This document shows, in pieces, positions 42,564 through 51,018 of a stretch of 64,000 nt of DNA. Position numbers and translations under genes: made by a program. The notes under the pieces are model-generated. The model was given only the letters and a program-made list of their open reading frames with translations, made no database searches and was not told the DNA's origin. The stretch is from FLUQ01 sp031551515 (GTDB lineage: Bacteria > Desulfobacterota > Desulfovibrionia > Desulfovibrionales > Desulfovibrionaceae), in NCBI GenBank assembly GCA_031551515.1, contig JAVBNL010000001.1:186001-250000 (forward strand), in the 5' to 3' direction. Each line of letters starts with the position of its first letter. Position 1 is the stretch's first letter.

Positions 42564-44404
42564 TGTATTTTGTATTCCTTGCCCTTGCCGTCGAGCAGCA
42601 CTTCTTTCTTGTCCGCCCTGCCCCAGACAAAGGGGCCTTCCGCCTTGAATACGTCGTCATAACGAAAGGGGGTGAGCTGCTTGCCGTTTTTGTCCAGCAG
42701 GGCGTATTTGCCGTCCCGCTTCGCAGCCAGCGCCTGCGCGCCTTCGAACCATTCCGCCCGCTGGTAACGCCCAGTTTCCTTGCCCTTTGGATCCAGCAGG
42801 ATATACAGGTCTTTGTTATTCTCCGTCGTATAGGCCAGAAAAAAGCCGGGATATGTCCGCACAATGCCGTATTGCGGCGGAATAATCTGGCCGGTGCGAT
42901 AATTGACCAGCCCCCGGCCCTTGCGCCCTTCGCCTTCCACATCGACCCAGCCGGGCATCAGGTCAGGCATGTCCATATGAATGAAGCCGTAGCGGATGGG
43001 AATCAGCTCTTTGCCCGCACCGTCGTATAGCCCCCAAAGTTCGCCGCGCTTCACGCGGAACAGCGCGTCTTTGGGCTCGGGCTTCACGGCCTCTTTGGCG
43101 TCATCGGCGGCGCTTCCCTGGCCTTTCGCTCTTCTGCGGCTTTTGCCCTCGCTCAGGGAGAGTTCGTCAAAAACCGTCTTGTACTCGCAGGGCAGCACTT
43201 CTTTGCCCGTGCGGTCTATTACGCCGTATTTGCGGTCCCGCCAGACAACGGCCAGCCCGGCGGCATTGAAATAGAAATGGGAATCATAGACCGGCTGTAC
43301 GATGACCGTGCCTTCCGCGTCTTTGTAGCCGTATTTGTCGCCCTCTTTGAACGGCCGGGCAAAGCGTTCCTGAACAGCCTGCATAACGCGTTCCGGCACG
43401 TCCTCCCCGGTACGGGCGTTGACCTTGTGGTCAACCCCCTTGCTTTTATAGCTGTAATTTTCTCCCGACACATTGGGGTTGTAGCGGGCACGGAAAGAAC
43501 GCAGCACTTTGCCGGTGGCGTCATACACATCCACGGTCAGGATGTCGTCGCTCTCTTTGATCTCCGGAGCTTTTCCGGTCAGAAACGCGGCCACCGCCTT
43601 GGCTTTCACAGAGGCGTCCCCGCGCGAGGCCAGCCAGATTCCGGCCTTGGGCACGGCCTGCACATCATGATACTTTACGGGCACCAGCAAACTGCCGTCC
43701 CGGCGCATGACGCCTTCCAGAGACTCCATGCCCTCTTTCTTCTCGCGCAGGCGCAGCATGCCCGTTTCCGGCTCTATATAGCCTATTTCGCAGCCGGAGG
43801 GAGCTTTGTGCCGCTTGCCGTCAGGCTCGTAATAATCCCCGTCGCAGAACACGCCGCCGTCTTCCGTAAAGCGAATTTTTTCATGCTTGCCCGCCGGCAC
43901 GATAACGCCCTTGTCGGCATGAAAGACAATGCTCTCGCCCTTGCCGCCCTTGATCAGAAAAAGACGGGGAATGAACGTGCCCTTCCAGGTCGTGTACATG
44001 TCGGAGTTGGCCCGCGAGATAGCGTACCTGGCGGGCAATATTTCGCGGCCGTCGCGGCCGACCAGACCCTGCCGCTGCGGCGTCACGCGCACGGTTCCGC
44101 CCTCGTAGGTCTTGGCGTCGTATGCTTCATCCGGATAGGCGCGGGAAACGATGGCCACCCTGTCATGGAAAAAACCCGCCGCGCTGAACTGCGGCGCGAT
44201 CAAGGTCTTGCCGGTCTTGGCGTCGACATAGCCCCACCTGCCATCTGCATCCGGCGCGGGCAGGATGGACTCATCCATCACAGACATGGGCACAGACATG
44301 AGCACAGACACAGGCACAGATGGAGGCGCGGAGAAAACAGGGCAGTGCAACAAAAAAACAAACGCGCTCGCGGCAACAAGGCGGCGCACGGCCGTATGGA
44401 TCAT
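42560..44404 (-). CDS. Exported WG-repeat protein
   Basis: A 614-residue protein with a signal peptide (residues about 1-27, 'LVAASAFVFLLHCPVFSA'). Eight or so WG-type repeats follow, for example 'GRWGYVDAKTGKTLIAPQFS', 'DKYGYKDAEGTVIVQPVYD', 'RKYGVIDRTGKEVLPCEYK', 'ELWGLYDGAGKELIPIRYG' and 'GKYALLDKNGKQLTPFRYD'. They probably fold as beta-propeller-like blades. I chose the ATG at 44404 (GGAAGG 10 nt upstream) over an in-frame TTG further up. The function is unknown; such proteins are probably exported binding scaffolds. It is separated from the PAP2 gene by about 90 bp. Confidence 0.82.
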   Translation of the reverse strand: MIHTAVRRLVAASAFVFLLHCPVFSAPPSVPVSVLMSVPMSVMDESILPAPDADGRWGYVDAKTGKTLIAPQFSAAGFFHDRVAIVSRAYPDEAYDAKTYEGGTVRVTPQRQGLVGRDGREILPARYAISRANSDMYTTWKGTFIPRLFLIKGGKGESIVFHADKGVIVPAGKHEKIRFTEDGGVFCDGDYYEPDGKRHKAPSGCEIGYIEPETGMLRLREKKEGMESLEGVMRRDGSLLVPVKYHDVQAVPKAGIWLASRGDASVKAKAVAAFLTGKAPEIKESDDILTVDVYDATGKVLRSFRARYNPNVSGENYSYKSKGVDHKVNARTGEDVPERVMQAVQERFARPFKEGDKYGYKDAEGTVIVQPVYDSHFYFNAAGLAVVWRDRKYGVIDRTGKEVLPCEYKTVFDELSLSEGKSRRRAKGQGSAADDAKEAVKPEPKDALFRVKRGELWGLYDGAGKELIPIRYGFIHMDMPDLMPGWVDVEGEGRKGRGLVNYRTGQIIPPQYGIVRTYPGFFLAYTTENNKDLYILLDPKGKETGRYQRAEWFEGAQALAAKRDGKYALLDKNGKQLTPFRYDDVFKAEGPFVWGRADKKEVLLDGKGKEYKIQ

Positions 44405-44493
44405 GGCGGTTTTACCTTCCAGCAATCAGATATTGTCGGATGTATATTGCTGATGGGGAACTGTATAAAAAGGAGCAGTCTCACGCCATATTT

Positions 44494-45087
44494 TTATGCG
44501 CGCGGGCCGCGCCGCGCCCGCTGTTTCCAAAACACGGCGAAAACAGCGCCGATGCAGCCGCCGACAAGCCAGCCCGCCACGACGTCCGAAGGGTAATGTC
44601 TACCGAGGTACACGCGGGAATAGCCGACACAAGCCACGACGAGAGCGGCCGGAACGGCAGCCGCCGGCAAAACCGCCGTCGCCGTAACGGCCAACGTCAT
44701 TGAATTGGCCGCATGCGCCGAATAAAAAGAACGGCCGCCTGTGGAAAGCGCGGTAAAAGCCGCCGGGTTGCGCTGCCACACGCCGCCTTTACAGTAAACC
44801 ACACCCGGCAGGGCGGCGAAAGGCCGCGGACGTTCGCTGCCGTCTTTAACCCGGCCCGCCACCTGGTCAGAAACGCCCGTGGCCGATGCGCAGAGCAGCA
44901 CGGCCAGCGCCGCTTCCCGCAGGGACAAGCGCCGCAGCATCCAGATCAGAAGCAGGCCCAGCACGAGCACTCTGAACGCGAGGCTGTTTGAGACCCAGGG
45001 CATCAGCGCATCAAGCGAATCAGCTCGCCATTGCTGGTTGACGGCCGTCAGCAGCGCCCTATCCGCCTGCTCGAAAAGTGCGAACAT
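44494..45087 (-). CDS. PAP2-family membrane phosphatase
   Basis: A 197-residue integral membrane acid phosphatase. The three PAP2 motifs are seen: 'KDGSERPRP', 'SFYSAHAAN' (catalytic His) and 'SRVYLGRHYPSDV' (catalytic His and Asp). Four or so hydrophobic helices surround them. Likely substrates are undecaprenyl pyrophosphate, phosphatidylglycerophosphate or LPS phosphate. It starts 11 bp after the LTA-synthase-like gene, suggesting a coupled envelope function. Confidence 0.85.
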   Translation of the reverse strand: MFALFEQADRALLTAVNQQWRADSLDALMPWVSNSLAFRVLVLGLLLIWMLRRLSLREAALAVLLCASATGVSDQVAGRVKDGSERPRPFAALPGVVYCKGGVWQRNPAAFTALSTGGRSFYSAHAANSMTLAVTATAVLPAAAVPAALVVACVGYSRVYLGRHYPSDVVAGWLVGGCIGAVFAVFWKQRARRGPRA

Positions 45088-45098
45088 AGTATCCCGCC

Positions 45099-47009
45099 TT
45101 AACGGGGCGCGGCGCACGCGGCAAAACTGCCGCTGTTCACCGACTGCTCTTTCAAACCGCCTTCCACAAAAAGATCATACGCGCACTGATAGGATGCGAT
45201 CGTATCGCGGATCAGCGGATCATTCTTCTTCGCTTTGACGCCGGGGCGCAGCACGGCAAGGCCGCGTGCGTCCTCGTACCCCAACAATTGATAGGTGGAA
45301 ACCCAGGCCCGGCCCTGGTCCGGGGGTAAAGTCAAAATATCGCGGCCGAAAAATTGCGAACGATATTCCCAGCCCAGCAAAGCGAACAGCGTGGGGGCCA
45401 TGTCTATCTGGCTGCACAGCGTGGGCACCTCTCTCGGCGCTATGCGGCCGGGGGAGTATATAATGCTGATGACGCCGTACTTGGCGGCGGGAAGATCCGA
45501 TTTGCCCGCAATGGCCGCCGGGTGGTCGCCCACAAACACAAAGACGGTGTTTCTAAACCAGGGTTTTCTCGATGCGTCCGCGACGAATTGGCCGATGGCG
45601 TAATCCGCGTATTTCACCGCGCCGCGGCGGCCGGTTCCGGAAGGAATGTCGATTCTGCCCTCCGGATAGGTATAGGGGCGATGGTTGGAAGTGGTCAGCA
45701 CCACCTGGTGGAAGGGCTTGCCCGAAGCGTACGCCGCATCCGCCCGGTCAAGGCTGACGTTAAAAAGATCTTCGTCGCACTGGCCCCAGGCCGTGGCAAA
45801 GGTACGGCGGTTTCTCGGAAAATCCGCGCGGTCCGTTACGCTATACCCGTTGCCTTCGAAAAAATCGTTCATGTTATCGAAATAGCCGTACCCGCCATAC
45901 AGGAAAGTCAAATCATATCCCTGCGCGTGAAACAAACTGCCCATGCTGAACAGATGATCGTTATTCGGCCGCCGCACGATGGAGTTGCCGGGGGTGGGCG
46001 GAACGCTCAGAATGACCGCTTCCAGCCCCCGCACCGTGCGGGTGCCTGTGGATTTCATGCCGGAAAAGTACAGTCCTTCCCGCGCAAGGCTGCGCAAATG
46101 GGGCGTGTTATCCCCCATAAAATCGCTGCCCATGCTTTCCATAATCACGACGATCACGTTGGGCCTGGCGGCAGAGGCGCTTTGGTACGGGTGGATGGTG
46201 CGCCGCAAATCTTCGCCGGCAATGGAAAGAAAGTCCGCGCCTTTTTCGCGCAACCCGGCCTTCACGGATGCAAAGGCTTCCGTTTTGTTGATGACGGGAT
46301 AAAAGGCTCTGTAATCTATTTGGTTATGGCGGTAGGCGGAAAAAAGCTCGTACACGCCGCTGCGCCCGAGCTCGCGCCAGTAGCGGTCTTTATTCCCCGC
46401 CACGGGAGCAAACAAGGTAAAGACCAAAACGGCGGCAAGGACATGGCCGCCCATGACCGCCAAGCGGCGAGGAAAGGCCAGATCCTCTTCCCCGGCGGCG
46501 CCTCGGCACAGCCGCAGCAGCGCGGCGCTAAGCAGGACTGAACTCATGGCAAGCGCAGCGAGCATGCGGCCGATGGGATATGATTCCCATATATTGCGTG
46601 ACACTTCCGTGGTATAAATAAGATAATCCACCGCAATGAAATTGAACCGCGAATGAAACTCATCCCAAAACAGATACTCGGCGCACCCGGTAAAAATCAG
46701 GACCCCGCAGCAGGTGAAGAACAGCGCCGCCACAAGAATCCGCCCGCGCCGTTTGGCGAAAAAATCTTTGGGCGGCAGCATGACGAGCAAAACGGCGGGC
46801 AAAGCCAGAAAAGAATACGTGCCGAGGTCGTTCAGCGCCCCTGACGCCAAAGCCCGGGGCAAATTCCACAAGGCGGCTTGAAAATCGTCGCGGAAGGACA
46901 AAAGCAAACACAGGCGCACCAGAACGCCACTGATGAAAAATAATGCCATCAGGGAGGCAAGGCAGCGGATTCTCAAGCATACGGGTGAACCAAACACGGT
47001 ACGGCTCAT
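45099..47009 (-). CDS. LTA synthase/phosphoglycerol transferase-family sulfatase-fold protein
   Basis: 636 residues with about five N-terminal membrane segments and a periplasmic alkaline-phosphatase-like domain. Metal and nucleophile motifs: 'NVIVVIMESMGSDFMG', the catalytic Thr in 'KSTGTRTVRGLEAV', and 'FVFVGDHPA'. Gram-negative homologues transfer phosphoglycerol or phosphoethanolamine to glycans or lipid A. It precedes the PAP2 phosphatase on the same strand. The ATG at 47009 follows GGGAG by 5 nt. It is divergent from a CpxR-like regulator, a typical envelope-stress neighbour. Confidence 0.85.
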   Translation of the reverse strand: MSRTVFGSPVCLRIRCLASLMALFFISGVLVRLCLLLSFRDDFQAALWNLPRALASGALNDLGTYSFLALPAVLLVMLPPKDFFAKRRGRILVAALFFTCCGVLIFTGCAEYLFWDEFHSRFNFIAVDYLIYTTEVSRNIWESYPIGRMLAALAMSSVLLSAALLRLCRGAAGEEDLAFPRRLAVMGGHVLAAVLVFTLFAPVAGNKDRYWRELGRSGVYELFSAYRHNQIDYRAFYPVINKTEAFASVKAGLREKGADFLSIAGEDLRRTIHPYQSASAARPNVIVVIMESMGSDFMGDNTPHLRSLAREGLYFSGMKSTGTRTVRGLEAVILSVPPTPGNSIVRRPNNDHLFSMGSLFHAQGYDLTFLYGGYGYFDNMNDFFEGNGYSVTDRADFPRNRRTFATAWGQCDEDLFNVSLDRADAAYASGKPFHQVVLTTSNHRPYTYPEGRIDIPSGTGRRGAVKYADYAIGQFVADASRKPWFRNTVFVFVGDHPAAIAGKSDLPAAKYGVISIIYSPGRIAPREVPTLCSQIDMAPTLFALLGWEYRSQFFGRDILTLPPDQGRAWVSTYQLLGYEDARGLAVLRPGVKAKKNDPLIRDTIASYQCAYDLFVEGGLKEQSVNSGSFAACAAPR

Positions 47010-47079
47010 GGCGACTCCCAGCGGCGGCCTATCGAAAAAAACCGCCCAGTTTTGATTGTCGCTATTTAGCACGCTATAT

Positions 47080-47105
47080 GTAACCGTACTGTCGCCATAG
47101 GTAAC
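47080..47105. promoter_or_regulatory. Direct GTAAC repeats in divergent region
   Basis: GTAAC at 47080-47084 and again at 47101-47105, 21 bp apart (two helical turns), lie between the LTA-synthase-like gene and the CpxR-like regulator. CpxR boxes are tandem GTAAA-type repeats, so these could be regulator sites. Low certainty. Confidence 0.3.
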
Positions 47106-47189
47106 TAAGTGTCACGTTTCCGCCCGCCCTGTTTGCCCCGGCTCGGATTTACTGTACTTTCCCCCTGTATGCTCTATGAGGCGCACGAT

Positions 47190-47903
47190 ATGCACAGCAT
47201 CCTTATAATTGACGACGACAAAGAACTTTGCGCCCTGCTGACGGAATATCTGGAGGCGGAATCCTTTTCCTGCCGCTCCGCGGCGACGGCGGAAGAAGGC
47301 CTCTCCCTTGCCCGGGCCGCGCGCTGGGACATGGTCATTCTTGACGTCATGCTGCCGGGCAGAAACGGCTTTGAGGTGCTGCGCGAGCTGCGAGGCGATG
47401 CGTTCGCCCGTGATCTGCCGGTTCTGATGCTGACCGCCCGGGGTGAAGAGATAGATCGCATCGTCGGCCTGGAACTGGGGGCGGATGATTATCTTTCCAA
47501 ACCCTTCAGCGCGCGCGAACTACTGGCCCGCATGCGCGCCGTGCTGCGCCGCGCTCAAGGCACGCGGGCCGATGCGGCTGATTCTTCCGCGCCCCGCGTC
47601 GTGGGAGACCTTCGCCTGTGGGCCGGGTCGCTACGCGCCGCCATCGGCGAACGCACAACGGAAATCTCGACCGTCGAACTGCGCCTGCTGGAGCAATTGC
47701 TGGAAAAACCCGGCGCGGTTATCAGCAGGGAACATTTGTACCGCACGGTTCTGGGGCACAACGCGTACCCCTTTGACCGCAGCCTGGACATGCTCGTCAG
47801 CCGTTTGCGTAAAAAGCTTGGCCCCAGAGCTGACGACGGCGAACGCATCCGCGCCGTGCGCGGCGAAGGCTACATGTACCTTCTGCCCGGAGGCAAGCCG
47901 TGA
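47190..47903 (+). CDS. OmpR-family response regulator, CpxR-like
   Basis: 237 residues: receiver domain with acidic pocket 'LIIDDDKE', phospho-acceptor Asp52 in 'MVILDVMLPGRNG', 'VLMLTAR' and 'YLSKPFSAREL', followed by a winged-helix DNA-binding domain ('STVELRLLEQLLEKPGAVISREHLYRTVLG', 'MLVSRLRKKLG'). Sequence is closest to CpxR, the envelope-stress regulator. The ATG at 47190 has GAGG 8 nt upstream. It overlaps the sensor kinase start (GTGA). Confidence 0.9.
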   Translation: MHSILIIDDDKELCALLTEYLEAESFSCRSAATAEEGLSLARAARWDMVILDVMLPGRNGFEVLRELRGDAFARDLPVLMLTARGEEIDRIVGLELGADDYLSKPFSARELLARMRAVLRRAQGTRADAADSSAPRVVGDLRLWAGSLRAAIGERTTEISTVELRLLEQLLEKPGAVISREHLYRTVLGHNAYPFDRSLDMLVSRLRKKLGPRADDGERIRAVRGEGYMYLLPGGKP

Positions 47904-48946
47904 CCCTTGCGGAACGCTGGCGCTCCCTTCCCCTTTTCTGGAAAATATACTGGACCACGGTTCTGCTTTTCGGAGGCATCGCCGCGTCCGTGGAGTGGAC
48001 CGAAGACCTCGTCGAGCCGTTGCTGGGGAGCACTTTCGGCATCCCCTCCGTATGGCAGGAAGCGCTACTGTGGCTGATCGGCATTCTGGGCCCTTCATTG
48101 CTCAGCGGGTATTTACTGTCCCGGTTTATCAACCGCAGCTTTGAAAGCATAGCCCGCACGGCCGCGCGCCTGGCCGGGGGCGACCTTTCCGCCCGGGCCG
48201 AAATGACGGGCAACCCGGACGACGCCTTCGGCAAGATGACCGGCAGCTTCAACGCCATGGCCCAAAGCCTGGAACGGCTTTTGACCAATGAACGGCGTCT
48301 TTTGGCCGACATCTCGCACGAGCTGCGCTCGCCCCTCACGCGCATGCACATGGCCATAGCTCTCGCCCAGCGTGAAGACGCCCCCGCCATAGCCCCCCTT
48401 ATCGAGCGCATGGAAAAAGAGACCGCGCGCATGACGCAAATGGTGGCCCTGCTGTTGCAGCAGGGGCGGGATAACCTCTTGCCCGACGCTCCAGAAGAAG
48501 TGGATATGGCGGACCTTATCCGTGAAATTGCCGCCGATTTCCGCTTTGAAGGCCAGGCAGAAGAAAAAACCGCGGAAAGCTTTCTCACCGAGCCTTTGCC
48601 GGTCAGGGGCAACGCGTCGCAACTGCGCACCATGCTTGCCAGCGTGGCGGCCAACGCCCTGGCCTATACGCCGCGAGCCAGCACGGTCACCATGCAGGGC
48701 TTGCGCGACAACGGCGATGTCATCATCATTATCCGCGACCAGGGTCCCGGCGTGCCGCCCGATGCGGTGGAAGACATCTTCCGGGCTTTTTACCGGGTGG
48801 ATGATTCACGCGCCAGAGACACCGGCGGCGTGGGCCTGGGGCTTGCCATCGCCCGCCAGGTCGCCCGTTCGCATGGCGGCGACATCACCGCGCGCAACGC
48901 CGACCCCGGCCTGGCTGTCGTCATCCGCCTGCCCATTTTTGCCTGA
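47900..48946 (+). CDS. Sensor histidine kinase, CpxA-like, with minimal periplasmic domain
   Basis: 348 residues. Two membrane segments (about residues 13-32 and 54-75) flank only about 20-25 residues ('EWTEDLVEPLLGSTFGIPSVWQEA'), then HAMP, the H-box 'LADISHELRSPLTRMH' (His140), and the ATPase motifs 'NALAYTP', 'IIRDQGPGVPP' and 'GVGLGLAIARQV'. E. coli CpxA has a much larger periplasmic sensor domain, so this kinase must sense within the membrane or through a partner. It is co-transcribed with the regulator by overlap. Confidence 0.9.
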   Translation: MTLAERWRSLPLFWKIYWTTVLLFGGIAASVEWTEDLVEPLLGSTFGIPSVWQEALLWLIGILGPSLLSGYLLSRFINRSFESIARTAARLAGGDLSARAEMTGNPDDAFGKMTGSFNAMAQSLERLLTNERRLLADISHELRSPLTRMHMAIALAQREDAPAIAPLIERMEKETARMTQMVALLLQQGRDNLLPDAPEEVDMADLIREIAADFRFEGQAEEKTAESFLTEPLPVRGNASQLRTMLASVAANALAYTPRASTVTMQGLRDNGDVIIIIRDQGPGVPPDAVEDIFRAFYRVDDSRARDTGGVGLGLAIARQVARSHGGDITARNADPGLAVVIRLPIFA

Positions 48947-49167
48947 CAGGCCCGCGGAGAACATTTTTTTTTCACATACCCTGACCACCATGTTTGCCGC
49001 CCGCTGCATCATTCTCTTGCTGGCCCGGGCTGTCGGGCTGAACCCACTATCTTCGGCGCAAAACGGATAATCCTGGCAAAATGCTTCCATCCACTTGCCT
49101 TTCTTCCTTTTTTCTGCCATTCTCTCATAAGACAATGAAATTTTTGCCAACATAGAGGAGGCTGCGC

Positions 49168-49443
49168 ATGAACAAGAGCGAGCTCATTAAAGCGCTCTCC
49201 GACGAGTGTACGCTGTCTATTGAAGAGTCCACCACGGTGGTTAACATTTTTTTCGACAGCATGAAAAAGGCGCTCTCCGAAAACAGCCGCGTTGAAATTC
49301 GCGGCCTCGGCAGCTTCAAGCTGAAAAACTACGACGGCTACGTCGGCAGAAACCCCAAAACCGGCAAAACAGTGACCGTTGCGCCGAAAAAGCTGCCCTT
49401 TTTCCGCGCCGGCAAAGAACTGAAAGAATTCCTCAACGAATAG
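49168..49443 (+). CDS. HU/IHF-family DNA-bending protein
   Basis: A 91-residue histone-like protein: 'MNKSELIKALSDECTLSIEE', 'VEIRGLGSFKLKNYDGYVGRNPKTGK' with the DNA-minor-groove arm, and 'PFFRAGKELKEFLN'. The arm Pro lies in 'GRNPKTGK'. IHF-like rather than HU by its 'RNPKTGK...PKKLPFF' arm, but the subtype is not certain. GAGGAGG lies 7 nt before the ATG. The 221-bp region upstream shows no further gene. Confidence 0.9.
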   Translation: MNKSELIKALSDECTLSIEESTTVVNIFFDSMKKALSENSRVEIRGLGSFKLKNYDGYVGRNPKTGKTVTVAPKKLPFFRAGKELKEFLNE

Positions 49444-49451
49444 GCGGCGCA

Positions 49452-50363
49452 ATGCGCGCATGGCTTATTGTCTGGCTTTGCATCGCAGGCCCGACTGTTT
49501 TTGCGCCCGAGGCCCGGGCGGCACTGTTTTCCGGCGGCCCCGCGTTGCGTATCGTTTATACGGCCGACAGCCTGGGCTATCTTTATCCCTGCCCTGTTTG
49601 CGGCGGCTCCGCCACCGGCGGGCTGGCCCGCAGGGCGGGCGCGCTTGCGCGCCTCGCCTCTGAAAAAATCCCTACTCTGATTTTGGCCGGGCCGGGCGAA
49701 TTTTACGCTGACAGAGCCCTTCCTGACGCGCCGGATACGCGCGCCCTGGCCGCCGTGCAGGCCAAAGCCTTTGCGGCCATGCCGTATGCGGCGGTGTATG
49801 TTTCGCCCCCGGCAGCGGCCTGGCTGCATAAAAACAACGCGCCGCCGCCCGCCTCCGCCGTGCTTATGCGCGATGTTCCCGTCAGCCGGACTTTCACCTG
49901 CGGCAACGTGTCGGTCGGGGTCGTTTTTTTCCCCCCTGCCGCCGGCCAGGGAGACGCCCCCACCCCGGAGCAAACGGACGCCGTGCTTGCCGCCGCCCGC
50001 ACCATGGCCCAAAAGCACGCCCTGATAATCGGGGTTTCTTCTTGGGGCATGCTGGCTGAAAATATGTTGATGCGACGCTTTGCCGGCGTTTTCCATATTA
50101 TATTGGGAGCGGGCACGGGCATGGGCCTTCCCGGCCAGGTCATGCTGCCGGGGCAGGCGCTGGGCCCCATCTGGGCGCGCGCCGAAAATAAAGGCCGCTC
50201 CATCGTGGTACTTGAAATTTTGACCCCGCCCGGCCGCGACCCGCAATTTCAGTGGGTTGAAGGCATCAATTTCAACATTCGTGAAGTGCCGCTCGCCGGG
50301 TCCGTTATCGAAGACCCGTCAATCAAATCCTTGATGAAGTCCGTTCCACAGGATATTGAATAA
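49452..50363 (+). CDS. Exported UshA-like phosphoesterase-related protein
   Basis: 303 residues with a signal peptide (about 23 residues, 'LIVWLCIAGPTVFAPEARA'). 'LRIVYTADSLGYLYPCPVCGGSATGGLARRAGAL' resembles the first metal motif of UshA/5'-nucleotidases (YTNDTHGYLEPC...), but the metal-binding Asp-x-His is degraded to 'ADSLG'. 'LILAGPGEFYADRAL' mimics the second. It probably belongs to the UshA-like (seleno)protein group found in sulfate reducers, some members of which carry selenocysteine near the Cys motif. Here Cys codons are used. It has no clear enzymatic assignment and lies 8 bp after the HU gene. Confidence 0.55.
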   Translation: MRAWLIVWLCIAGPTVFAPEARAALFSGGPALRIVYTADSLGYLYPCPVCGGSATGGLARRAGALARLASEKIPTLILAGPGEFYADRALPDAPDTRALAAVQAKAFAAMPYAAVYVSPPAAAWLHKNNAPPPASAVLMRDVPVSRTFTCGNVSVGVVFFPPAAGQGDAPTPEQTDAVLAAARTMAQKHALIIGVSSWGMLAENMLMRRFAGVFHIILGAGTGMGLPGQVMLPGQALGPIWARAENKGRSIVVLEILTPPGRDPQFQWVEGINFNIREVPLAGSVIEDPSIKSLMKSVPQDIE

Positions 50364-50391
50364 GGATCATTGCAACATTGGAGCCCGTAGT

Positions 50392-51018
50392 ATGTTTGAA
50401 GCCCTTTTGCCTAAAAGCGCGCCGTTTTTTGAACTTCTTCTGCAGCAAAACGAATTTCTCTGCTCCATCTCAGCCAAAATTGTTGATATTTTTGAGAGCA
50501 AACCCAACGACGAGGCAGCACGCAAAGAGATTTCCACCATTGAAGCCGACGCCGACCGCATCCACCTGACCATAACCCGCCACCTTTCTCACACGTTCAT
50601 CACCCCCATCGATCGCGAAGACATCCTGCATATCAACAAAGCCCAAGAAGAGGTCATCGACCTTTACGACAACCTGGCCAACAGGTTTCAGCTGTTGGAA
50701 CTGACGAGCATTCCCTTCCCCATGCTGCAGCTTGCCAAGACGCTGAAAGAGATGGCGCCTCTGATCCGCTCGATGCTTGAAGGGCTTTCGCAGAAAAAAG
50801 ACAGCCACAACACGCGGCAATTCCTCTCCTTGCGCGGCGAATGCGAAATGCTGCTGCGCATGGGCATCAGAGAACTGTACGACCTGGAAAAACCCGAACC
50901 GGAAGCGGTGCTCGCCATTCTCAAATGGACGCGCGCCTATGACCGCATGGAACAAATCGTTGACCAGATGGTCACGCTGTTTGAGGCCATTGAAGAAGCG
51001 GTTCTGAAAAATGTTTGA
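50392..51018 (+). CDS. DUF47 (PhoU-like) regulator of phosphate uptake
   Basis: A 208-residue all-helical cytosolic protein of the DUF47 group, related to PhoU: 'EADADRIHLTITRHLSHTFITPIDREDILHINKAQEEVIDLYDNLANRF'. The conserved 'TPIDREDI' helix end is the family's clearest mark. It commonly sits next to pit transporters and is thought to regulate them. I chose the ATG at 50392 (GGAG 8 nt upstream) over an earlier in-frame ATG. It overlaps the PiT gene by 8 nt. Confidence 0.88.
   Translation: MFEALLPKSAPFFELLLQQNEFLCSISAKIVDIFESKPNDEAARKEISTIEADADRIHLTITRHLSHTFITPIDREDILHINKAQEEVIDLYDNLANRFQLLELTSIPFPMLQLAKTLKEMAPLIRSMLEGLSQKKDSHNTRQFLSLRGECEMLLRMGIRELYDLEKPEPEAVLAILKWTRAYDRMEQIVDQMVTLFEAIEEAVLKNV

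Noticed and set aside
43277..44596. A 439-codon plus-strand frame
   Set aside because: Antisense to the WG-repeat gene, whose repeats and signal peptide are clear; its composition (His/Arg/Gly rich) is that of a shadow.
49452..50363. Possible selenocysteine (in-frame TGA) in the UshA-like gene
   Set aside because: The frame is open throughout and the Cys codons are intact; no in-frame TGA or SECIS was needed to explain it.
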